DNA of 64,000 nt from Isochrysis galbana (lineage: Eukaryota; Haptophyta; Isochrysidales; Isochrysidaceae): the NCBI GenBank assembly GCA_018136815.1, contig CM030939.1, positions 3,403,419 to 3,467,418 of the forward strand. Direction: 5' to 3'. Position 1 is the stretch's first letter, and every line of letters starts with the position of its first letter. The notes beneath the pieces were generated by a model. It saw only the letters and a program-made list of their open reading frames with translations. It did no database searches and was not told where the DNA came from. Shown piece after piece: positions 10,842 through 21,776 of the stretch. The position numbers and the translations under genes were made by a program.

Positions 10842-12458
10842 TTGGTCTTCCTCTTGGACTGGGACAACCACGTCAGGGCGTTACAAGCCAAATGGATACT
10901 AAACTATCTGGATGCACGGCAAGCGCAATGGAAGCAAATACTAGACGCATGGTTCTGCCGCACAAACCTGGGGAGAGCAGCGGTTCTATCGACGATCCCA
11001 ACGAACAAATTAACAGACGGGATATCGGGCAGGAGCAAACTCCCAGAATTCTGGAAGAAAGCGCTAAACAACATACGCGAACTAAAGCTCACGCCCCTAA
11101 ACCAAAGCAGAGATGGCCTACTCTCGCAACCTATATGGGGTAACCCGACGCACCCGGGACCCAAACTAAACCCCACGTGGGTGAAGCTATGGAACAGGCT
11201 TGAATGTAACACCATACACAATGTGTTTCGGGACTATAGCGCGACGACGCCCTACTCTAGAGAGGAATGCGCAGAATACCTCAAAAATAATGATACATAC
11301 ATACACGTCCAAGGGGACTACATCCCAAGGGAAAAGTTTTTAGAGTCATGGGACACAATAGCAACACACGCCAAGGCAATAATGGCGACGCTAACAGGCA
11401 CAAAGGATAAAGAAAACAAGAGTGCTCGGCGAAAGGCCGGCGAACAAGCCGACCCGGGGGAACCGCCCCCTGAAGTGCGCATAACGCAAGACGGGGAATA
11501 CTACGCAAGAATCAAAGGTACATGGTACGAAATGGAGCTCTCGTACCTAGGCACACCAATAATCGGAGAGAGAACGAGGGGCACCCCCTCAAACCTAGAC
11601 ACGTCCCCCCCGGCACAATGGGGAGGAGGATACAAATCCAACAAAAGAAGCGAATACCCGCTAGCAGATGAATACACCATAGACGGAGAAACGCCGCTAG
11701 ACGAAACGGAAGTCGAACACATAACCAAAGCTCTCCAGCAATTGGGTCGTAAAAGCAAACGGCTAGCCGGACCGAGCAAATGGGAGGAGAAACTTCACCT
11801 ACCCGAAGAAACATGGGCACACTTAGCCAAGATCTACACCTCCCCGATGGTGACGGCACGTGATATGCATCTACACTTCAAACATATTGCGCACAGACGG
11901 GTGGGCACATACAACCGATTTCCCGGCAGGGACAGCACATGCCGCATATGTGGAGAGGCGAACGAAGCCTCGACGCACCTAGGCGAGTGCCCAGGCATAA
12001 CAAGTGCCTTGGACGCGATAAATGAAATTGCCCAGTTCTCACCCAAGGCGGAAAGAAATAGAGAGGAAACCATTGTCGACAACTTATTCATATTCCCAAA
12101 AGGAGACGCCCCGAAAGCGATATACACTCTATACCTTATAGCATGGAGATTTATCATCACGGATTTCTATAGAATACATTACGACGGAGTTGTATTCTCA
12201 GTAGAATCAATACTGATAAGAACAATAGAGCGCTTTACCACGCTAAGCAAAGCTCTACTCTTCGCACACGAGACCGACTCGGCAAGAACCGCCCAAGCGG
12301 GCTTGGGTAGGCAACCCAAGAAAAGGATAGACATAAGCGACTTGAGGCCCGTTTTCAGTATGAACGACAACGGTGGGCTCAAACCAAGCGAAGAGCTAGC
12401 GAAGCTAGCCACAAAGCTAAAGATACCACACGCTGTCGAGGAACCCAAGGAGCAATGA
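10842..12458 (+). CDS. LINE-type retroelement ORF2 C-terminus with CCHC-like zinc motif
   Basis: This is a 538-residue open frame, probably 5'-truncated. The likely true reading enters from upstream, since 10842 is not ATG-led. No reverse-transcriptase catalytic motif is present. The N-terminus (ALQAKWILNYLDARQAQWK) resembles the segment that follows RT in non-LTR elements. Near 11940-11998 lies CRICGEANEASTHLGECPG, a zinc-binding pattern typical of the region after RT (zf-RVT-like). It is followed by a conserved tail repeated at 9.5 kb and 44.1 kb. Composition is A-rich on the coding strand and much lower in GC3 than the host genes, which marks it as a mobile sequence. It is the best-preserved member in the window and may be a recent 5'-truncated insertion. 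Confidence 0.7.
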   Translation: MVFLLDWDNHVRALQAKWILNYLDARQAQWKQILDAWFCRTNLGRAAVLSTIPTNKLTDGISGRSKLPEFWKKALNNIRELKLTPLNQSRDGLLSQPIWGNPTHPGPKLNPTWVKLWNRLECNTIHNVFRDYSATTPYSREECAEYLKNNDTYIHVQGDYIPREKFLESWDTIATHAKAIMATLTGTKDKENKSARRKAGEQADPGEPPPEVRITQDGEYYARIKGTWYEMELSYLGTPIIGERTRGTPSNLDTSPPAQWGGGYKSNKRSEYPLADEYTIDGETPLDETEVEHITKALQQLGRKSKRLAGPSKWEEKLHLPEETWAHLAKIYTSPMVTARDMHLHFKHIAHRRVGTYNRFPGRDSTCRICGEANEASTHLGECPGITSALDAINEIAQFSPKAERNREETIVDNLFIFPKGDAPKAIYTLYLIAWRFIITDFYRIHYDGVVFSVESILIRTIERFTTLSKALLFAHETDSARTAQAGLGRQPKKRIDISDLRPVFSMNDNGGLKPSEELAKLATKLKIPHAVEEPKEQ

Positions 12459-12785
12459 AACATAGAAGAATAAACCCAAGAAAGAACTGGCCATAAAAAA
12501 CACCAGAGACGTAGCGGACCAGGCGCCACCGGCGCATTGGACGCGTGCATGAGCAGACACGCACGACGAGAGAGAGCACACAACAGGCCTGCCCGGCCCC
12601 CGCACTCCGAACCAGACCTTAGGTAGCGCACCAGGGCCGGACCCCGGAAACCGAAGAAAAAGGAAAGAAGGGGGGCAGGGGAAGAGGTGGGGAAAGGGAA
12701 CTTGAGGGCGGTGTAGGCTGAGAAGGGGGATCCCGTCAATATAGTAGGTGTGTAGCCCGGAAACTTCAGATGTTTTTTTTTTAGC
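12459..12785 (+). mobile_element. 3' UTR of the LINE element, ending in a recurrent terminal motif
   Basis: Sequence after the stop at 12458 is shared with 22000-22030, 44430-44460 and, in reverse, 9020-9070. Near its end is TAGCCCGGAAACTTCAGATG followed by a T run (12753-12782). The same terminal block, including the preceding AGTAGGTGTG, recurs at 57357-57385, which supports this as the true element boundary. Confidence 0.5.
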
Positions 12786-13127
12786 TTTTGGGGAAGATTA
12801 TTCCAAATGCCCCTCGCTCCGCTCTCTCCTGCGGCGCGTGCGCTGGTATTTGAAGTTTAGGTGACCCGCATCAACACATGGGCAGGGGGTAGGAGGACAT
12901 TCGATGGCACCGGGGCTAACAGAGTGAGTGACCAAGCTCATACAAATTGCCACTCCCCCCCCCGCCCCTTCTTCCACGCTCGCGCTGGAGCGGACTAGAA
13001 ACGTCAACTGCGGTTGGCGTTCTTGTCTTGCCGATGCCAAGGAAAGGTAAGAACGGGCCGCAGCCGCCTCGCCCCTTGAGGCCACTGTGTCCCCCGTCCC
13101 CTCAACCCCTCATCTCCCCCCCCGGGC
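12786..13127. other. Intergenic, 3' flank of the TMEM94-like gene
   Basis: No additional gene is supported. It holds C-rich stretches and would contain the 3' UTR and poly(A) site of the minus-strand gene that ends at 13128. Confidence 0.5.
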
Positions 13128-16100
13128 CTACTCGTCGAGGTACGACCTTGGCGCGAGGTGACCTGGCTCAATAGGGGAGTGCATGCCAAGCTTTGTGGTG
13201 AACTCGAGGTACATGCGCTTGTTCCACTGTTCGAAGACGCGCCGCTCGTGCCTCTTCACGAGCCAGTCGACGATGCTCACGAGCGAGACCATGCTCACAC
13301 CTAGTAGATGGGTGTACCTGGGGCGTCGGGGAGGGGTGGCGAGTGCCTCAAAGAGTGCCACTTAGCCCCCGCCCTCACCCGAGGCGTAAGGCCTCGGCCT
13401 AGGGGCTCACAGTCAACTCTTGGGAAGCGGGGCGAGAGTGAGATGTGCGCGTATTTTTGCAAAGCCTCATCGGGGCCATCGGGTGCGCCGCGCGGCGCAC
13501 CATGGGACTCGGGCGACGACGGATAGCACATGAGTGGGCCCTAGTTGAATGAGGACCGCGACATTCTGCGCCCCGAAAGCGAGCGCACTCGCTTGCACCC
13601 ACAGCCGATTGGCAGTGGGAGGGTAGCTCGACTCATCAAGCGTGCGGTGCGCAAATGAGGCGGAGTGGGCGATCAGAAGTAACCTGCGCACGCGTGCAGC
13701 AATGGGGGATGAGGCGTGCGGACGCTCCAGCGGCCGGCTCGGCTGTGCGTGCCGCGATCGCCTCGCCGACCAAGCGGAGATGGGGGGTGGGGGGCGGGGG
13801 TGGGAAGGCAGCTCACGTAAGCCACCACTGCGTGAGGAGCTGCGCGTTGCTGAGGACTGAGGCGGTTGGATGGACTCGCTGTGCGAGGCTGCCGAGCGGT
13901 TGTAGCTGCTCCGGCTCCTCGGAACTGTCGCCGCCGCCAAGGAGCATGTCGAGGGGCCCTAGCGACGCAGTCGGGTCCTCAGCGTCGGGCGTGGGCGCCG
14001 GCCATGCCGAGGGCGCGGTGGCGAGGAGCATGGCGAAGAGTGGGACGAGGCACGCGACACCGGGCAGTGTGCGGACGAGCAGGGCGGCGATCGCGCGCCC
14101 AAATCCGGCGGTGTGGTCCTCGTTCTTGGGTACCATCTGCTTCTTGTCGCGGGGGTCAATGGGTCCGAGGAGCAGCGGAAAGGCCAGGAGGGGCACGATC
14201 AGCAACGCCACCCAAAGGGTCTGGAAAGGCGTGATAGGTGGGGGTAGACCCGCCCAGTCGGCGACGACAAGCACAAACTCCATGAGCAGCGCGGCGAAAC
14301 CGCCAAAGACGAGCGCCTGGCGCGTGTTGGCAAGGAGTGACCGGCCCTGTAGCAACCATTCCGTTAATTGCTCGAGGTCGTGCCGCTCGGGCAGCACTGC
14401 GACGCAGCATGCGACGTCGAGGAGCGCTGCGACGCCAAGCTCGGTGTCGGCGCTCGTGTCGGGTATGACGGCGGCCCCGGCGCCGCCCACCGACGCTCCC
14501 GCCACGGTCGTTGCTGACGCGCCGCCACTAATGATTGCCGAAGCAGACGCACTGGCACTCAACGAGCCTGTAACGCGCGCGATATTCCGCTCGTTGAGCG
14601 GCGTCCTCGGCGGCGGGCTCACCTGTGCGGGCTCGAGGCCTAGCCAGAGGCAGCGGCGCGAAGAGAGTGGCCTTGCGGCGACGGCGACGTCGGCTTGCGC
14701 GAGGGCGGCCACAGAATGTGGCGCCTCGGCCGAGCCTATCATGGTGACCAGCTCAGACGACTCCTGGTAGATGGTGACCATCTCGCGCACTGTGGCGTCG
14801 CGACAGTTGCAGAACATTGAGACAAGCAGTGGCACATTATCGACGTCGCGCAGGTGAGGCCGCACAGCATCGATGCCGCGCGGCAACTTGGTCACACCGC
14901 CGCCGAGCGTGGGCGAGGCGGTCGCTGTCGAGGGGGGTGTCTCGTCGCCGAGGTCGATGCACGAGTTCCAATCCGTCTCGAGGCCGAGTTCATGGCCGAA
15001 GGCCTTAGTTCGCCTCTCATTGTCGGACGAGAGGTGGACGAAGCGCACGCCCGCGTTGAAAAGATCCTTCGGCGGCAACGGAAGCAGGGCGGTCGGATGG
15101 GGTGGGGGGGGGGGGGGGGGGATGCTGGTTGGGAGTGGGAGGTGGTAAAGAATGAGCGGTGGAAGCGGGGCGCCGAGCGTGTGGGGTCTCGCACCTCAAC
15201 AACGTCGGCCGCCTCGACACGGGCCCGATCGACAGCGCCGGCGAGCCCGCAGAAGACGTGCCGATCCAATAGCAAGCGGTAGGCATCGTGCTTGCGCGCC
15301 GCTGCAGCGTCGGCGTCGGCGCGGCGCGAGGTAGCGCTCGCGCGGAGTAACCTTGCCGAGCGCGAGTTGAGAGGTGGCGACTCGTCGTCGCGTGCGTCGA
15401 TCCGCTCCTGGGCCGAGGCTGAATGCGGCAGCCCGCGTGACTCAGGGACGCGGGCCGTGGCGGGTGACGAATTTTGAGAGCGTGCGGCCCGGAGCCCCAC
15501 CGCGTTGAGCGCGAGGTGGGCTGCGACAGGAGGTGCTACGCTGGTGGCCGCCTTGGAGACATACGAGGCATGTGCGCTCGCCGAGGCCTCTACGGCGCGG
15601 GGCGAAGGGGAAAGCGGTGAGGCAAGAGTGGGGGGCGGGCGTCGGGCGGAGCGTGGGGGGAAGTGGGAGGGAGGGGGGGGGGGGGGGGGGTTGAGAAGGC
15701 GGGCGCTCCACCTAGCGCAAAGGTGACACCACGTTCGGCGCAGTCGAGCGCACAGTCCGAGGAGGCACGGGAGAGGCTAGGCGTGAAGCCTCGCGGCGTG
15801 GGGCCGCCGGCGGCGCGCGTCGCAGGCGGCGGCGCGACCGCCGCCGATACGTCCTTGTGCGAAGGTGCCATGTCGTAGAGCACTATTGTCTGCGGCGCGT
15901 CGTCGGGCGGGAAGAGCCACTCGAGCTCGGCTGGGACCGGTGCGTAGGAGAAGGCAACTGCCTCAAGGCAGCGGTTGCCCGCCATGGACGCGTTGCATGC
16001 GAGCAGCTGCTTGCGCTCCTCATCGGCGAGAGGCCGAATTGACTCGCCTTCCCAAAACGTAGCGCAGCGCTCGATCACCATGGTAGGCTGGCCACGGCAC

Positions 16101-18419
16101 AGCACTTGTAGCGAGCCGCGCTCGTCCTCAACCACCACCGCCATGATGAGTGGCGGCTGAGCGCTCACCTCGGCGCGCCGGCCAGCCACTGCGGCGGATG
16201 CGGCAGCCGCGCCCACCAGATGAATCTCGGCGCGCCGCCGGAAGCGGCGGAGAACGTCCTCCGAGAAGCCGATAGCGCGCGCAAGGAGGCAGAGGCAGGG
16301 GTGTAAGGGCGTGCCATCAGCGGGAGAGGAGGCGAGAAGCGCGTCGACTGTGACACGCGGCGCGCGGCCATTCAGCAGGTGGGCGCGCAGCGTGTGCGAA
16401 ATGGACGCGCCATAGTCGTGGTGCCGGCAGCTCGAGTTGAGGACCTGTTGAGACGGCACAGGTAAGGAGTTGAGAGGGTGTGGGATCGGCGGGGGAGTGA
16501 GCTCCTCGGACTCACCCGCCGCTCTCCTTGCCCGTTCGCTCGGGTTGCGGCTCACCGCGTTGAGGCCGAGTGGCTTGAGGACCGCCATGTGCGTGCGCCA
16601 GCCGGGGTCGTCGAAGCGGGTTAGGAAGCGATATGCCGGGTGCTTGGACATGTCGAGCGTGGTGAGCTTGGCCGTGCCCGCGTGGTCAGGCTGGAAAAAG
16701 GCAAGCTGCTTGAGTGAGAGCGAGCCATCGGAGAGGACGCCCCGCTTGTCGGGGCAGGCAAGCACCTGCAGGCGAGAGGCGGCGTCGTGGGTGGATTATG
16801 GGCGCGCTATCGGCCGCACGGGTGGGCAGCAGCGCGATGCACCGTCGTAGAGCCGAGGCTGGCGAGCAGGCGGGACGGCCGGAGCTGACAGAGCTGCGGC
16901 TCGCCACGGAGCACACGCATCGTGAAGCCGAGGAGGAAGCGCCACTGCTCGTAGGTTAGTGACGTGCCGGCGTGGCGCACGAAGCGGCTGAGCGCAGCGG
17001 GGAGGGGGGACTGTCGAGGCGGAGAGGAGCGGGGGAAGAGGGGCGGTGGGGCGAGCCGCGGGACTCACCTGCCCGGCACCACACCCGCCATCGAGTGCGA
17101 AAAGAGGCGCTCAGGGCCGCGCCGTTCTATGGCGGCGCGCGCGGCGCCACCCGCGAGCGTCGGCGGCTCGGGCTGTCTTTCGTAGTAGTCAGTCGCGTCC
17201 CAGTAGCCTCCAGCGCCTGGGACGAGCGAGGCACCCAGCCCGCCCATCCAGCAAGACCAGCCCGTTGCGCCGGCGACCAGCCCGGGCACCGGCTCGGCAC
17301 GCGTGCCGGCGGCGCCCTTTTCAATGCCCCGCGCACGGCCGATGGGCGGCGAAGCGGGCATGCCCATCAACACAGTGAGGAGGTAGGCGGCCCCAAGCGC
17401 ATTTGCGACTGCGTAGAAGGCGGGCAACGCGAGCGGCAGCAGCGGTAGCGCGAGCGCGGCGAGGTGGGGGAGCATGAAAGAGCTGAGCCACGCCTGCAGC
17501 TCAGCCGGCGAGTTGGGACGGCGCGCATCATCGGCGAGCAGTGCCCAGCTGAGGGCCTGCAGCGCAGTCGCCTGGGCCCACGTCACCACAACCGCCCAGA
17601 GCAGCAGCCGGCGCGCCGCACTGACCTGCAGAGGAGCGGAGCGTGGATCAACAGCGCGGTGTAGCGTAGCGCGGTGCGGCGCGGCGCGCTCCCCACCTGG
17701 ACCTCGAGGGGCGGCAGCGGCGCGCGCTGCCGGCGGAGAGCAGCGTCAAGCTGGCGCACGGCGATAGTTTCGGCCAAGACAAAGGTGGACCGCACGTCGT
17801 CGGCGAGGCTGGAGGAGACCCCACGGGCGGATGGCGCGAGCGGGGCAGGCACGAAGACCTCCCCCGGTCTGAGGCTCTGGCCGTGGACCCCGCACATGGC
17901 CGTGAGATGTGCGGGCTGTGAGCATAGGCCGGGCGCTGGCTCGCCCGCGCGTAGCTTGATTACGTCGCCCTCAACGCACAGGTTGCGGTGAAGCCGGAGC
18001 CACACGCCGTCACGCATTACGGCGACGGTGGTTGGCCCGTCGGCCGCGCCGCGGTGGATGTGGTGGTCCCGCGAGATGTTACGCAGCCACCCCTGCATCC
18101 GCGACTTGAGCTCACCTGCTGCGAGGCGCGCCTCACGTGAGGTGATCCACGCGGAGCTCAACGCAAGCACGAAGAGCACCCCGCCGAGTGCGGCGGTCCA
18201 GAGGGCGCGATTGCCGCCGGATGCAAGGCCAAGGATCACGAGTGTGAGCCCGAGCCCGGCGCACACCGCCGTGTCCGGTTCGAGGATGCGGAAGAGCAGC
18301 TCGCCCACGATGAGCGGCCGGCGCTGCAGCTGCAACCGCTCCGCGAAGGAGTCGATCAGCCGGCGCTTGGCCTGGCGCTGCGAGAGCGAGAGGCGGAGCA
18401 GCTCGAGCGGCAGGTCCAT
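13128..18419 (-). CDS. TMEM94: TMEM94-like P-type-ATPase-related membrane protein, nine exons, 1,461 residues
   Basis: Exons on the minus strand are 18419-17697, 17625-17069, 16987-16843, 16765-16556, 16444-15712, 15589-15195, 15066-13817, 13683-13501 and 13317-13128. Every intron starts GT and ends AG, all phases agree, and the CDS sums to 4,386 nt. Homology to animal TMEM94 guided the joins: SLGSTTVLACPDKRG at the degenerate phosphorylation site, LKPLGLNA|VLNSSC, FWEGESIRPL, NAGVRFVHLS...GLETDWN, GIDAVRPHLRDVDNVPLLV, VPW|YTHLLG and the ending LEFTTKLGMHSP. Hydrophobic helices lie near residues 60-100, around 260-330 and in the last ~300 residues. TMEM94 is an ER membrane protein linked to Mg2+ uptake in animals (family knowledge). 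The canonical DKTGT and GDGxND are replaced (DKRGV; IGSAEA), as in the animal family, so ATPase activity is uncertain. Length is close to the human ~1,356. Confidence 0.9.
15104..15121. repeat. 18-nt G homopolymer inside TMEM94 intron 6
   Basis: An uninterrupted G run (C run in the transcript) lies within the 128-nt intron 15194-15067. A second 18-nt run at 15673-15690 lies in intron 5 (15711-15590). Both sit close to the 3' splice sites and act as extreme pyrimidine tracts on the transcript strand. Confidence 0.85.
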
Positions 18420-18720
18420 CGCCTTGAACCCCCCTCCCCCCAACAACAACCCCCCGCCCCCCCCCCCGCAACTGTCCCCCTCACCCCTTTCTCCCGCCCA
18501 ACCCCTCCACCTCCCCTTGCGCGCCGCGCCCCGCCGTGCCCACGGGCCGCAGTCTCCCTCCCTCTCCACGCTCCTCTCTGCCCCTCTCTCCCCCCCTCTC
18601 CCCCTCTCTCCCCCTCTCTCCCCCTCTCTCCCCCTCTCTCCCCTCTCTCCCCCTCGAGTCGGCTCGCGCGCGTCGGGCGGGACGGGGAAGACGGAAAACA
18701 GGGGAAAGGGGACGAGGGAG
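18420..18720. repeat. CT/C-rich low-complexity region with ~10-bp tandem units upstream of TMEM94
   Basis: Immediately upstream of the TMEM94 start, tandem CCCCTCTCTC-type units run from about 18575 to 18655, with other C/T-rich sequence around. In the transcript orientation this is G/A-rich. It probably holds the promoter and 5' UTR, but I see no discrete motif. Confidence 0.6.
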
Positions 18721-19452
18721 TAGTTTACTTTAGTTGGTAAGGAGGGGGAGAGGCGGCGCGTTAGCGTTAGAGTTTTTCTTGTTGTGCGAGTATAACCTTA
18801 GTGCTGTCGTCCGTAGCCTTCATCGGCAACGGAGCCCCTATCCCGCGATGGGGGTGTGCGCGTTCGGTGCATGGCTTGTCCGGTGTATGTGGCTAGGGAT
18901 GCTAGCCAACAAGATGCTCTACAAGACTACAATTACAAACGTGGTACCCCCGCCGAGAGACCACTTACTTACCACTTCCACTTCAATTTCTACATCACTT
19001 GCGCGTTTGACGACGCTCAAGGGTGCAACATCACTACGAACTCGACAGATTCGTTGAAAATCTTTTTTTCGACCCATCGGCTGTCGAGCTTGTCACGCTC
19101 TCGCGCAAACGGTGCAATCTAGATCGCACAGCAAAACCACCCAACACCCAACACCTCTAGTCATGGCCCCGAGAGGCTGCAACCTCAGGCTTGGTTGTTT
19201 TTTTTACAAATGCCCCGTGAAATGTATATAAAAATTAGAACTCCCCCCCCCCCCCCCCCTTTCCCCCCCCTTCCTCCTTTGCCCTCCCCCCTCCCCCTTC
19301 CCCCCTCGTACTCTCCCCCCCCCCCCCCCCGCCGGTACTACGAGATCTTCTGTGCCACACAACCCGCATGAGAGGCGGAGGAACATAAGATGTATGCCGT
19401 GTCGTCGTGTATGACGTTGTCGAGCTCATTCTGCAGCACGTATACTGGTACC
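18721..19452. other. Intergenic, two C homopolymers, no gene seen
   Basis: C runs lie at 19243-19259 and about 19315-19330. A short block near 19155-19195 is the reverse complement of part of the ~110-bp repeats at 21534 and 22375. No coding signal is convincing. Confidence 0.5.
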
Positions 19453-20054
19453 TCATTGACTTCTTAGAGCTTCTTCGGTAGGATGTTGCTCCAATTTGAA
19501 TCGCGTGATGACTTCACCCGGTCCACATTTGACGTTGTGACTGTCAAGGTGCACGTTGGTTGCGGTGAATGCCCAGTCAGTTGTCACTTCACGACATTGA
19601 CCAAGGGCCTCCGATGAATTGCATGTGTAATCGTACGAATACGTGGTATCTGTGGATTTGTTCAGTCTGAATTTGGAGATTGGATGTGTACCGCAATCAA
19701 TATCGTGGTTTTCCAATTGACTAATTTGATTACCTATATGGGAAGTACTCGGTCGGTGTCGACTTGTGTATGTTTGCTGGACTCTCAATGTCCTGAAGGC
19801 ATTTGTAATTATACGAAAACTGCCATTTGGTTTCAGTATTAGCCTGCCGTTGGAGGTGGAATGGATTAAGACCATTCGAGGCACAATCCAAAGTGTGCTC
19901 TTGTCTTTGGAGAACCTACGCCATACTTGACTTTGCACACACCGTCCACTAACTTGACGTCGCTAGCAACACAAATCCCAACGTTATCCACCGACGTCTG
20001 ACCAATCGTGAGTGGACCTAGAGCAAGCCATGGAAGCTTGGTATAATACGTCAT
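19453..20054 (-). pseudogene. Fragment of an unrecognised Cys-patterned extracellular-type protein, frame-disrupted
   Basis: Two consecutive minus-strand frames (20054-19866 and 19938-19453) look like parts of one coding region separated by a frame change or intron. The second contains DCGTHPISKFRLNKS, then YSYDYTCNSSEALGQC and LDSHNVKCGPGEVITRFKL. This alternation of C-x-PISxFxL, YxYxC and NVxCGxxxxxTRFxL looks like a repeated small Cys-stabilised domain, but I cannot name the family. Base composition is clearly more AT-rich than neighbouring host genes. It could be a transferred or old gene. No complete start or signal peptide is present, so I call it broken. Confidence 0.4.
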
Positions 20055-20151
20055 ATGGTAAGAACTCTACATTTACATAACATTTTTGGATTTAAAAAAA
20101 TTAAGGACCCCCCCTCCCCCCCTCTTTCTTTGCCTCTCTCCTCTCGCGCCC

Positions 20152-21038
20152 ATGTCCCTCCTCCGTCTAGTGGACAGTGCATCGGAGCTCGAGGCGGAGT
20201 GCGCACTTGCGCTCGCGCGCATGCACCAGGGCCCCTGGTGCCCACTGAGCGCCATGGGATGCCTGCACATGCGCACACCTCCCGCCATCCTGGCAGAAAC
20301 CGAGCGCTGCTGCTCGCGCAAGTTTGCGACAATGCATGATCTCAGAGCACACGCTGCGGCCGAGGCCGAGCACGCGCATCATGCAATGATGCGCGCGATC
20401 GACAGTCTTCAGAGCGCGCAAGCAAGGGTCGGCCGGGCTGCGACCGTCTCATCAAGCGCCTGCATGTGGCCGACGCTCAATGCGCCACCAATGCCGACCA
20501 CTGACCAATTGCAATGGTTGTGCGTCTCCCTCAACCTCAAGGGCCGGGTGCCAAGGCGCTGGACCCGCACTGCATTCGCACGTCGTCAAGAGTCTCGTCG
20601 GGCGGCCCTGTGCCGGCTGCAGACTCGACTTGCCGCGGTTGCTGAGAGTGGCGTGCCAAGTATCCACGCTGAGGCGATGCAGAGCGTGTTGTGGAACCTC
20701 ACTCTCGATGAGGTCCTCACGCTCCGATGCGCCTCCTCGGCTCACTGCTGGCTCGTAGATGCCACGCCCGTAGGCTGTATGCTGCGCATTGCCGCAGTCC
20801 CTTCCCAGCAAGGCGCGTTCTAGCGTTCTCTCCTTTGTGCGGCGTTGGCCCTCACAATCTCGTCATCGACGGCAACCACTGCACATATTTGTACGTCGAG
20901 GACACCGAGGATGACCCGATCGTAAGTGTGCACTTTTGCGATCAGCCCATTCCCAACGATGTGCACGTCCCTAGGAGGGTTGGGGTGACGAGTGGTGTCC
21001 GGACGGTCGTGAGCAGTCCTCCGTACCTGCACGCCTGA
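20152..21038 (+). CDS. Unrecognised protein, probably two exons, possible F-box-like segment
   Basis: The ATG at 20152 follows a C/T-rich leader and opens 223 codons to the TAG at 20821-20823. A better model removes a 47-nt GT-AG intron (20777-20823), giving 279 residues and continuing into a coding-like tail (VIDGNHCTYLYVEDTEDDP) that ends at 21038. Phase agrees across the join and the total is a multiple of three. The middle is helical (LRAHAAAEAEHAHHAM). The segment LWNLTLDEVLTLRCASSAHCWLV resembles the start of an F-box helix pair, but this is weak. No signal peptide or membrane helix is visible. A 19-bp minisatellite starts just after the stop. A single-exon version ending at 20823 remains possible. 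Confidence 0.45.
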
Positions 21039-21044
21039 GAGGCG

Positions 21045-21345
21045 GCGTAAAGGGCGGTGTCGAGCGTGAAGGGCGGTGTCGAGCGTGAGGAGCGGTGTCG
21101 AGCCTGAGGAGCGTGAGAAGCCGTGTCGAGCCTGAGAAGCCGTGTCGAGCCTGAGGAGTAGTGTCGAGCGTGAGGAGCCGTGTCGAGCCTGAGAAGCCGT
21201 GTCGAGCCTGAGCAGGAGTGTCGAGCCTGAGGAGTAGTGTCGAGCCTGAGGAGCCGTGTCGAGCCTGAGAAGCCGTGTCGAGCCTGAGGAGTAGTGTCGA
21301 GCGTGAGGAGCCGTGTCGAGCCTGAGAAGCCGTGTCGAGCCTGAG
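21045..21345. repeat. 19-bp minisatellite, about 15-16 units
   Basis: Tandem units of GTGTCGAGCCTGAGAAGCC and the variant GTGTCGAGCCTGAGGAGTA alternate across about 300 bp. Units differ at a few fixed positions, and some higher-order alternation is visible. On the minus strand this translates as a Leu/Asp/Thr/Arg repeat in several frames, which is a by-product. Confidence 0.9.
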
Positions 21346-21533
21346 GTGAAGATGCGGAAAGACTTTGTAGGGGTTCGGGTAAAACCTCTGACGACATCCA
21401 AAGTAATGCTTCACGCAATGCTTCCCGCCTAGAAATAGCGTAGATAATATCACGATGATAAACACAAAGATGACTTCTTTATTGTTTGAAATCAACCCGC
21501 GCGGCATTGGACCCATATGCCTTTGCATCTAGG

Positions 21534-21634
21534 GACACATTTTTGGGGGTGGTGAAGGTTAGAATTGTATAAGGTGTAGAAAAAGGCAATGTGGGGGGCT
21601 AAAAAAAAGGGAACCTCAAGTTGCATCCTGTCGG
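21534..21634 (+). repeat. ~110-bp direct repeat, copy 1
   Basis: The block starts TGCATCTAGGGACACAT and ends AACCTCAAGTTGCATCCT. It recurs at 22375-22495 in the same orientation, and the copies flank the small TIR element at 21777-22350. Confidence 0.8.
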
Positions 21635-21776
21635 CCAGATCCGCGAAGACTGACAGTTCAAGGGTGGCAAAGCAAGAAATCCACATCGAATGCCTCCAAA
21701 CTCCAAGCCTCTGCTATTCTTGGAACCGTCGACGCCGTGGGTCGGCTGGGATCGTCACTCGCACTGAAACGTTGTC

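Noticed and set aside
13655..14770. 371-residue plus-strand frame opposite TMEM94
   Set aside because: It is antisense to a gene whose exons are supported by homology and phase. Its own translation has no recognisable features.
17069..17696. Introner-type origin for the TMEM94 introns
   Set aside because: I compared the intron ends and found no terminal inverted repeats or target duplications. They are ordinary short introns.
21045..21345. CRISPR-like array
   Set aside because: Units are contiguous 19-mers without unique spacers, in a eukaryotic genome, so this is a minisatellite.
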